Shown here one piece after another: positions 24,820 to 35,342 of a stretch of DNA of 64,000 nt. The notes beneath the pieces are model-generated. The model saw nothing but the letters and a program-made list of their open reading frames with translations. It was not told where the DNA came from and did no database searches. Positions within the stretch are counted from its first letter, which is position 1, and each line of letters begins with the position of its first letter. A program made the position numbers and the translations under genes. Source of the stretch: Corynespora cassiicola (Eukaryota > Ascomycota > Dothideomycetes > Pleosporales > Corynesporascaceae); NCBI GenBank assembly GCA_022059125.1, contig JAEUWY010000023.1, positions 2,294,001 through 2,358,000 on the forward strand, read 5' to 3'.

Positions 24820-24997
24820 TTACAACTGCTCGTCCTCGTCGAATACGGGCCTGTCTGCAGTGAGTTAGATGGGTGCCATACTGCAATGCTGCGCCATGCT
24901 ACTTACAGCCTCCGTCTCTGGTCGTGTCACCGTTCACTGCCTTGGGGCTGTTCGCCATCATGGCCAACTCCGGTGACTGCATGTCGAAGGTATACAT
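24820..24997 (-). CDS. Possible small two-exon gene, 41-residue peptide
   Basis: Exon 1 (24997-24907) and exon 2 (24854-24820) are joined across a 52-bp intron with GTAAGT donor and TGCAG acceptor, the standard size for this window, and the splice restores one frame. The peptide starts MYTFDMQSPELAMM, carries TTRDGGYRPV across the junction and ends in an acidic DEDEQL tail. The ATG context is ACAGCCATG and a clear TATATAAG box lies about 165 bp upstream. The peptide is hydrophilic with no signal peptide or membrane segment. I do not recognise the family. The combination of TATA box, good start context and well-formed intron makes it a better candidate than most short frames here. Confidence 0.42.
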
Positions 24998-27565
24998 GGC
25001 TGTGCTGGGCTGCTGCAGAGACGCGGTGACTGAATGTGAAGGGCGGCGGGAGTGATGTCTAAGACTTTGGAATGGTGCTCAGGGGGTCACAAAGGGTATG
25101 TGGTAGCAGTACGTTTGAAACGATGCGGTACTTTGTGACTTTGGATGAAAGGCATCTGGGCTTATATATGAAGGGCTGCTTCGGAGCTCTGAACCTGTGG
25201 ACATCCACATAGTCCTTCACGGGGCAACGCAAAGGCAAGAGGGCAACGTCAGGTACGTGGCCCTACGTATCCGCGCCGTGCACAGAGCAACCAGTGAAGC
25301 TATCCAAGGTCCCCACGGCGACTGAATAGGGCCTGGGACGAGACAGGAATACACGGCCCATTCTTGTCCCCGTCATGTCCAATCACGGCCAGCGCGTTTC
25401 CGCTTCATTATCGGCGTCTCAAACGGACGCCCGTAGACGAGCTCATCTGGGCTGACACCAGAGGGTGATGGCGACAAAGGTATGGGGGATGGACCCTGTG
25501 CGCTAGTGCCCAATCGGGACAAGCGACGCCCTCCCGCCTCACCTTTCCATTGGCCAGAGGCGCCTCGTGGCTCTGACACAGGTGCGCCTCCAGCATCACC
25601 CATCTTGGACGCTGCCAGACGGCTTCCAGCTACCCTCAAGGGCACGGTCGTCGGGGAGACGGCGCGTCTCAAGCCCTACGACCCGCTCAATGCCGTCATG
25701 CTGCCAGATGCTGCCATGCGCTGGCCGCCAAAGGCCCTGGCGTCGCTCACAATTAGACATGGCCGTCGGCTTGTGGGCAGCCACGCTGTGGTGGGTATGC
25801 ACCCAGCCAGTCGGACCATGGCCTGCGTGAAATGCAGGAACACGTCCTGGAAACAGACCGACTCTGTCGCCGGCTGCTTTTGGCCCACGGGTACCACTGC
25901 TCGACCAGCGCGCTGCTGTCTCAACCCCTTTCCCTTTCCCGGCCAGCCGACCACACACGCCCGCCCGCCCGCCGCCGTTGACACAGGAGAAGGACCACAT
26001 CGGCCCACCGCTGCGCCCTCCTCCCGTGCTGCCGTCTTGCCGTCCGTCTGTCGTCTGTCGTCTGTCACATTGCGCCCCGGCGGTCCACGCCCTCGTGCCC
26101 TCGTGCCCTTGCGCCCTCGCGCCCTCCCTATCGACAGCAGGCTCTGGCGCGAGGCAACAAACCGTCGTCCTGCGAACGCTATGCAAGAGTGCCCTGAGTG
26201 CCCTGCGATTTGCCCGACACTGCCTGCTCTGCGGCCTCTAGCGCCGGCAGCCTGCACTAAGGATATGCACGCCCTGCGTTGCCTTGCCAGGCACACTCCC
26301 GTGTGGATTACTTTCTTGGCCTAGGGAGAAGGGCGCGGTGAGGCTGCAGACTGCCCTTCAAGACCTGATCACTCGCCATGGCAGCCCGCCACAGCTGAGG
26401 AAGCTGCGTTCTTTTTGGCCGGCGATGACGAAGCAGCACGGCCTTTTCCAAGGCAGCCATTCCTGCCCTCTTCCCTCCCCTTTGACGTGTAAGCAACTTG
26501 GAAGACACCTCACCTCACCTCACTGGCAATGGGTCTCGATGTGACCGCCTCCTTGCCGCGCCCGCCGAAATGCCTCCCCGTGGAGCAAGGTCTCCTCCCG
26601 TGCCCGGAACTTTGTCTGAGAGCGGCCGAGATGGGCTCAACACTCGGAAGTGTGCGGATTGTCAGGTGATCTGGCGCGGTCCGCGACACGGATGCCAAAA
26701 AGCTACGCGCGTAGCTCCGCAGAACGTTGCTTTAAGGTTGTGTCATTAAGGTTGGGTGTGGTGGACCGCGCTGCTCTCTCATCTGTAACATCAGCTAAGC
26801 TTCCGCGTTTAGCTACAGACCGTCTCAACCGCCATGGCATGACTATACACGAAGGCCCGCCGTGCCGCTCCCACATGTGCCGTGCGACATTGGAAAGTAT
26901 ATCTCGGGCACCAAAGGTCTTGTCTCGGTGTCGGCCAAAGCGGCCCATCACACATCCCATCACACCCCCCCCCCCCATGAGAAACGTCGTCTGGTTTTGC
27001 GATTCCACCGCGTCGGGCGCGCTAAACCCAAATGCCGTGGGCTCCAGCGCCCGATCGCCCACCAGCCGCCAACGCGGGGAACAGAGGCGCTCTGCTTTGT
27101 CGCGGCCGACGACGCTGCTCAGCATCGCGCGGCTTCGCGCAGCATGGCGCCGCATCGTCTTCCAGAAGCTCGGTATTGGTCTGTTTCTGGACAGGAGCTC
27201 ACGGTGGCCGTCGGTGACCAAGGGGCCAATGGCGTCGAGGCTACCGGCATAGCTGGAAGGGGCGCAGAGCCATGGAGGATCGTGGTTGCCGTTAAGCGCA
27301 GCTAATAATCCCCATTGAGCAACGGGATCAGCTCAGGCCTGGAGCTTAATCAATCTGGCCCCCTCACAGCCTGCTGCGTTTCCCGTCCTGTCCATTGGAG
27401 CCCTGGTCGGCACCGCCGCGAGCTGCTGCTTAAGAAGAGGCCTGCTCTTCCGCTTTTTTCTGGTCTGCCATCCGTCGTCTCTCGCTGCACCCTCTTCGAT
27501 TCGAAGCCACCTGCCCAGCTACTTGTACTTGCACCTTCGTCTTCGTCTTCGCCTTCGCCTTCGCC
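24998..27565. other. Largest gene-free stretch of the window
   Basis: About 2.6 kb. GC-rich parts hold long overlapping frames on both strands (25482-26324 plus; 26296-25676 and 26186-25596 minus; 26650-27252 plus; 27221-26703 minus), none with recognisable domains. The left end carries the TATA box of the small gene and the right end is the CFEM promoter and leader. A C-run lies near 26967-26976. Confidence 0.45.
25162..25169 (-). promoter_or_regulatory. TATA box upstream of small two-exon gene
   Basis: The minus strand reads TATATAAG here, about 165 bp before the ATG at 24997. Strong TATA boxes in fungi usually mark inducible or highly expressed genes. Confidence 0.5.
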
Positions 27566-28161
27566 ATGCGCTTCTCGTCGATTGCCCTCCTTGGAGCCCT
27601 CAGCTCCGTCGCCCTCTCCCAGGGACTGACCGGCAGCCTCCCCGAGTGTGCTGTATGTCCTGCGCTTCGACCGTGACGCGACGCCTTGTCCTGACCATGA
27701 GCAGCAAAACTGTTTCGGAAACAGCCTCGGCGACTGCGACCAGAACGACTTCAGGTGCATTTGCGGCAACACGGAGCTCATCTCGTCGCTCTCGTGCTGT
27801 GTTAGCCAGACCTGCTCATCCGAGGAGCAGAGTGGTCAGTCCAACCCAAGCCTCCCTTGGCGATGGAACACGAACTAACCAAAGCTTGAAAACAGCCATT
27901 ATTGGTCTCGCCGCTGGTCTCTGCGGCGGTGTTGGTGTCCAGGTTCCCACTTCTGCTTCTTGCGCCTCGACTGCTTCTGCCACTCCCGCTCCTTCCGGCT
28001 CCAGCAACGGTACTGCCTCCCTCTCCGGATCTTCTACCCCAACCGCCAGCGGCGCTACCGCACAGGGCTCTGGCGCTGGCCCAGCTAGCACCGGCGCCGC
28101 GCCGCTCCACACCGCGGGAGTCATGGGTGTGGCCATGGCTGGTCTGCTCATGGCCTTGTAA
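27566..28161 (+). CDS. CFEM-domain GPI-anchored surface protein
   Basis: Three exons (27566-27652, 27705-27834, 27896-28161; introns of 52 and 61 bp) give 160 residues. A signal peptide (MRFSSIALLGALSSVALSQG) is followed by a CFEM domain with its eight cysteines: PEC, QNC, GDC, RCIC, SCC and QTC, including the acidic D between the third and fourth (CDQNDFRC) that can bind haem iron in CFEM proteins. A Ser/Thr/Gly/Ala-rich linker and a C-terminal hydrophobic stretch (AGVMGVAMAGLLMAL) after small residues are the GPI-attachment pattern. CFEM proteins sit in fungal walls or membranes and serve in haem uptake, adhesion or host interaction; which applies here is unknown. The two introns separate signal peptide, cysteine domain and stalk. 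Confidence 0.93.
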
Positions 28162-28705
28162 GACGAGGGGCAGCATAATTAATATTGATTGTATTGCGCG
28201 TATTGTACTCGGACCTGCATCAAAATAGCTCAAGGGTAGTTTGGTGGAATAACTTTTTTATGGGATTACGCTTCGACTTAGGATAATTTATACACAACTT
28301 ATTTTTGTCCAACCGCTCCGGCTATTTATGGAAATCATGACGACGGTGACACTGGAGCTCCTGCTCATCTGCCCATGCATCGCCTGCCGTGACGTGCCAT
28401 GCACACCTGCTAAATGTGCCTACTGCTGCATGTTCGTGAATCACACTCCCCCCAAGCCATAATTCGCAGTCGATGGCGGGCGAGGGGGATGCGCCATGGT
28501 GCTCATGTAAGAGCGAGCTTAGGAGCCCATTTCGCTTCGAAGGTTGTCCTGTCGCACCGACCCGCCGCTCTTCCACCACCGAACAGCCCGCCTCAACGTC
28601 CGTGGCCCCGCAACACACACGCCGGCCCTCACCACGCCGCAAGATGGAGACGCGACCCTACGATTGAACCCCCCGCATATTGATGTAATCCAACCTACAG
28701 CTGCC
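28162..28705. other. Intergenic between CFEM and recyclin-1 genes
   Basis: About 0.5 kb: CFEM 3' flank and recyclin-1 promoter. No gene seen. Confidence 0.5.
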
Positions 28706-31560
28706 ATGAGGACACAGTCGAACTTCAAACGGGCCGTGCCCGCGGGGCAGACGTCGGTCCTCGCATCGCTGCGCACCACGTCGCTGGTGGAAGACTCCAA
28801 GGCCGTTTTGCCTGCCGGTCCGTCTCTGCAAAGCAGTTCCCCAGTACCACTTACCAATGTGTACAGAGCTCATTGCCACGATCCTTGACTACCTGCCAAT
28901 ACCCGACATGTTTCGGTTCGCACGCACCTCGAAGCGGATGCAGGAGATGGTGTACGATGACACGCGATGGATCCAGAGACTGAAAAGCATGGGCTGTTGG
29001 AATGACACCGAAGCACGCCAGCGCTTCGAGGAAGCCATGCGGCGGAAGCTGGAGGCCCAGAAGGCCGAAGAGGCCCGCAAGATGGGCGTTGGAGGTGCAA
29101 ATGGCATGGCACGTGCCGGCGAGGAAGAGCGCAAGATCAGCGTCACCCTGTTCGATGCGGGACTTGAGGAGGAGATGCAAAGGAAGTCGGGGGACCGGAA
29201 CGTCAGGTCGAGGGCCAGCACTCTAGACAAGGGGTTCGACGACATGACGCTCTCGGCCGCAGGCGGCGCATCACCCGCCCATGCCTTCATCATGGACCCG
29301 AATCTCGCTTTGAAGGTGCTTTCGCAGGTGCGATCCATACGTGGCATGGCCAGACAGGAGTATGGAAAGATCTATGGAGCTCTGGCACCATACTACTTTG
29401 ACCTCGCGCGCTCGAAGAGCCACACCGACCCTATCCTGTTCCGCACCTTTCGAGACCCCGAACAGCAAGCGCATATGCTCTCTCAGCTGAAGGTGTTCGC
29501 AAAGAGCGACTATGCGCAGGGGTGGAACATGCGTGAGGAAAAGTTGGATACCATGACCGGCATCTTCGAGAACGCCGTTTTGAGGGAGTTTGAACAAGGC
29601 TACGATGAAAAGGATTACGATGGCCGCATGAAGAGGTATGCACAGGTCCTTGTAGCGCTGAACGGCGGCGCAGCCGGTGTGGATTCGTACATTCACAACC
29701 ACCCTTTGATGCTAGAAAAGGAGAAGCTGGGCAACCCTGGAGACTGCTTGCAGGACACGAGCTCGGGAAACATTTCGCTTGAACCATCACACGAATTCTT
29801 CAGGGGACTAGCCATATCACTCAACGAAGAGGCCGCTGTCATTGACCGCGTATTCCCTCCCACAATCGACGTCCTTTTGCCTTTCCTGGAGCGAGTGGCA
29901 GACGATGTAATTTCTGAATACACCACCACCCTATTCGACGAAGCACACGACTTGAATATCGAGGCCTATCTGAAAGCGGTTGCCGGCGTTTTCGAGCAGG
30001 CACTCCAACTCGTCGTCTCGCTAAAACGCACCAAAGGGTCCAAGCCGAATTTTGAAGAAGAAGCAATGCGAATCATCAGTCGGTGCTTTGAGCCACACGT
30101 TGACCTGTACCTCCAGGAGGAACTCGACTTCTTCAAGCGCAGTGCAACCGCTGAGGTGGAAGGCTGGGAGAAGAGATTGACTGAAGAGGAACAAACCACC
30201 GAGACCTTCTTCATGTCGAACATCAACCGACAGGCGGCAAAGAGAGACTTTCTCAGCTCGTTCAAAAAGGTAGTCATGATGCCTGTCAATGTGCTACCGA
30301 CCATTGGCGGGTCTTCCTCGAGCAAGCCTACCCCGAATGCCGTCGCGGCGAATGGCAGTGCTTCCCTCGAGGCAGGGTCGAGGACATCGACACCTGTGCC
30401 GATAGAGCGCTCAGCGTCCCCGCGACCGGAAGCCCCGACGACGGAGCTTGCAGCGAAGGCGGCCATCATGAATTCGCGGCTAGAAGGCATTCGCTCGCTG
30501 TTCAGCATCGAGGTGGCTTTGAACCTAACGCACACAGCAAAAGCAAGCCTGGAGCGAGCTGCACGCTTCGTCAGACTGGGCGGCCAGTCCGGAGAAGAAG
30601 CAAAGGAGCAGTGCGAGAACATCTTCATCAGTCTCCTCCAGATTCTCGGGAGCAACCACATGAAGCCTGGGTTCGACAAAGCCGTCAACCATTTGTCAGA
30701 CTATAGGCCAAGAGAGGTGGCCGACCACAGCAAGGAGGGCGTGGCGCCGCTTGTGGCCTTTCTTGAGCTGGTGAACGTGGGCGACCTGATCCAGCAGATG
30801 GTGGATGTCTTCTACCTGCAGGAGCTAGTCGCGGCGAACCTTACCGACCGCGACGACTTCCTTAGCCCGGCGTGCAAGGAAAAGAAGCGATTCGAGCAGA
30901 TGCTCGACGAGCGGGTCGCGGCAGGGCTCAACAAGGGCATCGACGTGCTCATGGACGAAGTCGAGTATCTCTGTGGTACCACGCAGCAGCCTACCGACTT
31001 CAACCCAACGGTAGGCCCCAATGGGGTTGCGCAGGTGCTTGACATTGGGCCGAGCCAAACGGCGACGAAGATCGTTGATGTGGTGTCGTCGCACACGAGC
31101 ATGCTGGTTGGCAGCACGGACAAGAACGTGCTGGACGTCTTCAACCAAGAAGTCGGGTTGCGCTTGTTCACGGCTCTCTGCAAGCATCTGAAGCGGCAAA
31201 GGATCAGCGTGGACGGCGCAATCAAGCTCATCAGGTAAGCTTGACCCCCCAGGGCGGGACACGTCAACAGCAGGACTAACGGCGGGCAGCGACATGAATG
31301 CCTACAACACGTACATCACGTCGCTGCGGAACAAGTCTCTCACGCAGTACTTTGCAGCGCTGCGCGAGCTCTCGCAGATCTACCTGATCGACCCGAACCA
31401 TGCAAAGGAGATCGCAACCATCATTGCTGACTCAGACCGCTACCACGGGATCTTTAGGGCTGAGGAGGTGTACGAGTTTGCGGAGCGCAGGGCTGACTGG
31501 TATCACATCAAGAGCGCGGTCGAGAAGCAGATGTACGGCGTGGGGTGCGCGGTGATGTGA
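28706..31560 (+). CDS. RCY1: Recyclin-1, F-box and Sec10-like endocytic recycling protein
   Basis: Three exons (28706-28817, 28867-31234, 31290-31560; introns 49 and 55 bp) give 916 residues. The first splice rebuilds the F-box (LPAELIATILDYLPIPD then RFARTSKRMQEMVYDD, about residues 35-75). The rest is the alpha-helical exocyst Sec10-like domain, with a Ser/Pro-rich insertion (PTPNAVAANGSASLEAGSRT). The protein ends in Cys-Ala-Val-Met, a CaaX box, as known for yeast Rcy1, so the C-terminus is probably prenylated. Rcy1 works with Skp1 in recycling v-SNAREs from endosomes to the plasma membrane. The start at 28706 is the nearest ATG that splices into the F-box; in-frame sequence extends further upstream without a better start. 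Confidence 0.93.
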
Positions 31561-32355
31561 GTGCCTAGGGTCTAGAATATTGCTACCATTTTTACTCGCC
31601 AGCGCAGCAGCTGTGCCCTCTGAAAGGTCTAGAAGGATTTCTGCATGGCCCGATGATGCTGCCATGGCCGCATCGGGCAGTCGACGTAGGCGGGCCAGGG
31701 CGTGTGGTGCTGGGCCGCCGGCCGTGATTTTGCTGGTGCTGCCGGTGCTGGTGCTGGTGCGGGCGTGGGTGCGGGTGCGCCGGACGCTTGGGCGAGGCGG
31801 CAAAAGCAAAGGCAGAGTTTGGACGGCGGGCGTGTGTCGACCGGGCGGTGGAGTGGGTGGCTGCATGTGTCTTGCTGGTGTTTCCCAGCCTCCTCCACGG
31901 TTCGTCGGCTCTTGTGCCTGGATTGGCCCGTGGCACCTCCGCGCCGACGTTTAGCAACTTCACCTCACGAACCGCGCACCGCGCTCAGCTTCACCTCCAA
32001 GCCCCCGACCTCTCTCACTGCTACATGTCGCCGTGACGCTCCGTGAAGACTGGCCCTGCCGACCCTGCCCGCCCGCCTGCCCTCGCACTGCCCCCCGGAC
32101 TGCACCCCAGCGCGAGCGGCCGTTCCCCCACCACCGCACTGCCGTTTTGAGCCCATCTGATCAACCGTCACCATCTCCGTCACCCGGCGCCTGCTGTCTC
32201 GCGCCCCCCAAAGACTGCCCCATTGAGCCCTGAGACACCGCCTCGCCCGCACCACCACCACCACCACCCGCCCGCCGAGGCCGCCGCATTTATTTCTGCC
32301 ACTCGTGCGTCCGCGTCCGCTGCCCGCGACAGAGCGTGCACAACCGCCAGCAGCC
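31561..32355. other. GC-rich intergenic, promoter of the SWIB gene
   Basis: About 0.8 kb, C-rich on the plus strand toward the ATG at 32356, typical of a fungal leader. Several frames are open by composition only. No gene is called. Confidence 0.5.
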
Positions 32356-33420
32356 ATGGCCGGTAAGTCGCCTTGCAGGGTCCCTGGGGGTCCACGCCCG
32401 CCATGCTAATCCGCCATGTCTCTAGCCCTCCCCCGCGAGCAAGAGGCGTCGTATTCGGCCATCATAGACAGCATCCTCGCCGCCAGCGACCTGCACACAA
32501 TCACCGCCAAGCGCATACGGAAGGGCCTGCAGGAGAAGGTCGACTATGACATCTCCGACCAGAAGGAAGCCATCAACGCGCTCATCATGCAGCGCTTTGA
32601 CAAGTTCAACAGCGAGCAGCACGGCGCCCCCGAGCCTGATGCTGCCGAGCCCATACCCACGGTCGAGAAGCACTCAACCAACGGCGTGAAGCAGCACTCG
32701 TCCGAGGACGGCAGTGCGTCCGTGTCCAAGAAGCGCACTCCCGATGACGAGTCGGTCCTCTCCGAGGCAGAGGCCTCGCCGCCCAAGAAGAAGCAGAAGA
32801 AGAGCAAGACAACCGAGGAGGAGGACGCTGCGTTTGCGGCGCGCCTCCAGGCCGAAGAGAACCTGCGGTCGCGGGCGAGGTCCACGCGTGGGGGCAACAC
32901 CAAGAAGAAGGCACCGGCCCCCAAGAAGAAGACAAAGAAGAAGAGCGCGAACCGGATCAAGGGCGAAGACGATAGCGGCGTCGAAACGGGAAGTGATGGC
33001 GAGAAGAAGAGCCCCAAACGGTCGGGTGGCTTCCACGTATGTCTCACGCCATATGTGTCGCATATGATGATGATGATGGGCTAACAGACGTGTAGAAACC
33101 CATGGTACTTTCGCCTGCACTCTCTGAGTTGCTTGGTGAGACCCAGGTACGTTCACCATTTCCCCTTGACATGTTCCATGACTTTACCAGGCACTTGTAT
33201 CTCCCTTTGTTCAAACTAATGTATCGCCCAGCTCTCACGCCCGCAGACTGTCAAGAAGATCTGGGAATACGTCAAGGAACGCGACCTGCAGGATCCCAAC
33301 GACAAGCGTCAAATTCGCTGCGACGATGCCATGCGCGCCGTCTTCAAGCAGGACCGCGTACACATGTTCACCATGAACAAAATCTTAAACCAAAACCTGT
33401 ACGCCGTGGATGAGGTGTAG
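32356..33420 (+). CDS. DEK_C and SWIB domain chromatin protein (Uaf30/Tri1-like)
   Basis: Four exons (32356-32362, 32426-33036, 33096-33146, 33232-33420) give 285 residues; exon 1 is only seven bases (ATGGCCG) and splices into ALPREQEASYS. Residues 1-60 form a DEK_C helical domain (SIILAASDL-type and LQEKVDYDISDQKEAINAL). The middle is highly basic and acidic with nuclear localisation runs (KKKQKKSKTTEEED, KKKAPAPKKKTKKK). The C-terminal 80 residues are a SWIB/MDM2 domain (SPALSELLGETQLSRPQTV, then IWEYVKERDLQDPNDKR, then MNKILNQNL). Yeast relatives are Uaf30, in the RNA polymerase I upstream activation factor, and Tri1. The sequence does not decide between them. Confidence 0.92.
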
Positions 33421-33820
33421 TATCTCGCAACAATTTCTTGCGCCGACTGGCCTCCATTGGCAACCACCTAGATACACGTGCCTCACGAACATTTCTTTCC
33501 CCTCAGTCTTCCAATCTCCTTGAAAGGTCATTGTCACATATGCATTGAAGAGCGTTCCCATCCGAGCGGAGCTGAGACGAGATGAATAGTCGCCAACACC
33601 AACCTACACTCACCACCATCGACCCTACTACCACCACCTTGCTGCTTGCTAGGCTCTCCGCTGTCAAGGTCTATTCCAAAATCTCGCCCACCAATACTCA
33701 CCTCACCAACCAAAGGAATCCCTATCCATCTTCTCGCTCGCTCATTTGAGAAAAGAAAAATTCAAAATCAAAATTGGAACCGTCTCTTCCTCCCTTTTTT
33801 TGCAGTCCTTTTTGTTTACC

Positions 33821-33870
33821 ATCATCATCATTCTCATCATCATCATCGTCATCATCATCGTCATCATCAC
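33821..33870. repeat. ATC/CAT trinucleotide microsatellite
   Basis: An imperfect run of ATC units with ATT, CTC and GTC interruptions in the 3' flank of the SWIB gene. Confidence 0.9.
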
Positions 33871-34102
33871 CCGTTTTTTTGTTTGTTTTCCCGACCAAAT
33901 CTCACTACAAGCATGGCGATTCCCGGAGTTTTTTTTTCGAATACTCGTTTTTTCTCATGTCTCGCTTACTCTAGTCTTGCTTGCCAAACCCTCTCCAAGC
34001 TCTGTTCTATCATTGCTCCCTATTTCTCGATTGCGTGTCTTCTTTATCTGGGCGGCGGCGATGGCGGTGGATTTCTGGATTCTGGAAATTATGGATTGAA
34101 TT

Positions 34103-34126
34103 GGGTTGGGTTGGGTTTGGGCGGGG
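34103..34126 (+). other. Canonical G-quadruplex motif
   Basis: Five runs of three or four G (34103-34105, 34108-34110, 34113-34115, 34119-34121, 34123-34126) are separated by loops of 2, 2, 3 and 1 bases. A TTGG tetranucleotide run follows at about 34138-34153. Confidence 0.7.
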
Positions 34127-34326
34127 ATGGATGGATGGGTTGGTTGGTTGGTTATTCCGTCAGTCGGTCAATCAGTCAGTCCATCTCTTTCTTTCCTTCT
34201 CGTGTGTGATTTGTACGAGGACGATGGGGAGTGGAGCAAAAGCGGATACGAGAGAAAAGTGAGACAAGGATTTATATCAATATATATTTTTTAAAGGCTT
34301 TGACTGTGTGCTGGATGGCGGGTTGT

Positions 34327-34363
34327 TTGCTTGCTTGTCTGTCTGTCTGCTGTCTGTCTGCCT
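34327..34363 (+). repeat. CTTG/CTGT tetranucleotide repeats
   Basis: Tandem TTGC/TTGT then GTCT units with one interruption, in the same convergent intergenic region. Confidence 0.8.
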
Positions 34364-35342
34364 ATATGATGATGTATCCTCCCCCTTTTTTTGCCCAGAT
34401 TTGATTTGCGCATCTACCTTTTTTTTTTATTTCGTCTTGTGGATACGGGGGTGGGGATTGTAAATCTGGGGAGCTGGAGTAGGATTGTGCTTGGTTTGGA
34501 GTTGCGAATTGGACGGTGTCGATTGATCAGTCAGTCCGCCAGTTTAGCGAGCAATGCCATGAGATAGATAAATGCACATTTACATTCTCCATCGTTGGCA
34601 TCGATTATCCGATTGTTTGATTTGCCTTTCTTTTAGTACCTGAGATGTGCAAACGTGCGGAATCCGGGAGGGAGAGGGGGCGGCTCGGAGTAGCGTGGAT
34701 CTTTGTAGCTGCCCATCCTGGCTGGCTGGCTGGCTGACTGGAGGGATCTATTTGCAAATAGTCGGGAAAGGGAGAGAACCCCATGATTTTGCTGATATAA
34801 TTCAAAGTCTGCCTTCATTTTTGTCCAGATGGAGGGTCCAAACGCATCTGTCTAATCAACTGGGTCAAAGAGTACTGATACTCGATGCTCATCTCTGCAC
34901 GCATGCACGTATTTTAGCAACCCAGAAAAAGAGGCAAGAAAACCGAGTGATAGAATCAGTAATAAGGATGATCTAACATCCTAAAGGAGCGTCATTGATT
35001 CGTCTTGTTATAATAGTCCCTTTTTCCGCGAATTCAAAATCAAAAGCCCACTAAAAGCACCGTAGCCCGCGCATAATATTACATGTCCCAGGTAAGCCAT
35101 AGCACAGAAGAGCACCGCACAGCACAGCACCCATGATGGTATAGAGTCAATGCTGACACAGGCCCCCGTTCTCCCAACATGAGGTATCAAGTACCCAATA
35201 CTCCGTCAAACAAAACAAAGAAAAATTCCATATATAGAGCCCAGAAAGAATGGAGCAGGACTAAACTTCAAACAAGCACACTTGGTGCCGGTAGATGGAC
35301 CACTGCGGTGCCAGATTCGTAATATTACTCTTTGATCATGCA

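Larger units (their letters stand above)
33421..35342. other. Long convergent 3' intergenic with strand-asymmetric low-complexity DNA
   Basis: About 1.9 kb between two convergent genes. It contains an ATC microsatellite, T-runs, a G-quadruplex-type motif with TTGG repeats and CTGT repeats. A 187-codon frame (33646-34209) is open only because of these repeats. No gene is called. Confidence 0.6.

Noticed and set aside
25596..26296. Minus-strand frames of about 200 codons
   Set aside because: They overlap each other and the plus-strand frame; no recognised motif; GC-driven.
26650..27252. 200-codon plus-strand frame upstream of the CFEM gene
   Set aside because: Overlapped by a minus-strand frame of similar length; no domain; lies in the promoter region.
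33646..34209. 187-codon plus-strand frame
   Set aside because: Encodes His/Ser/Gly runs produced by the microsatellites and T-runs; no exon partners.
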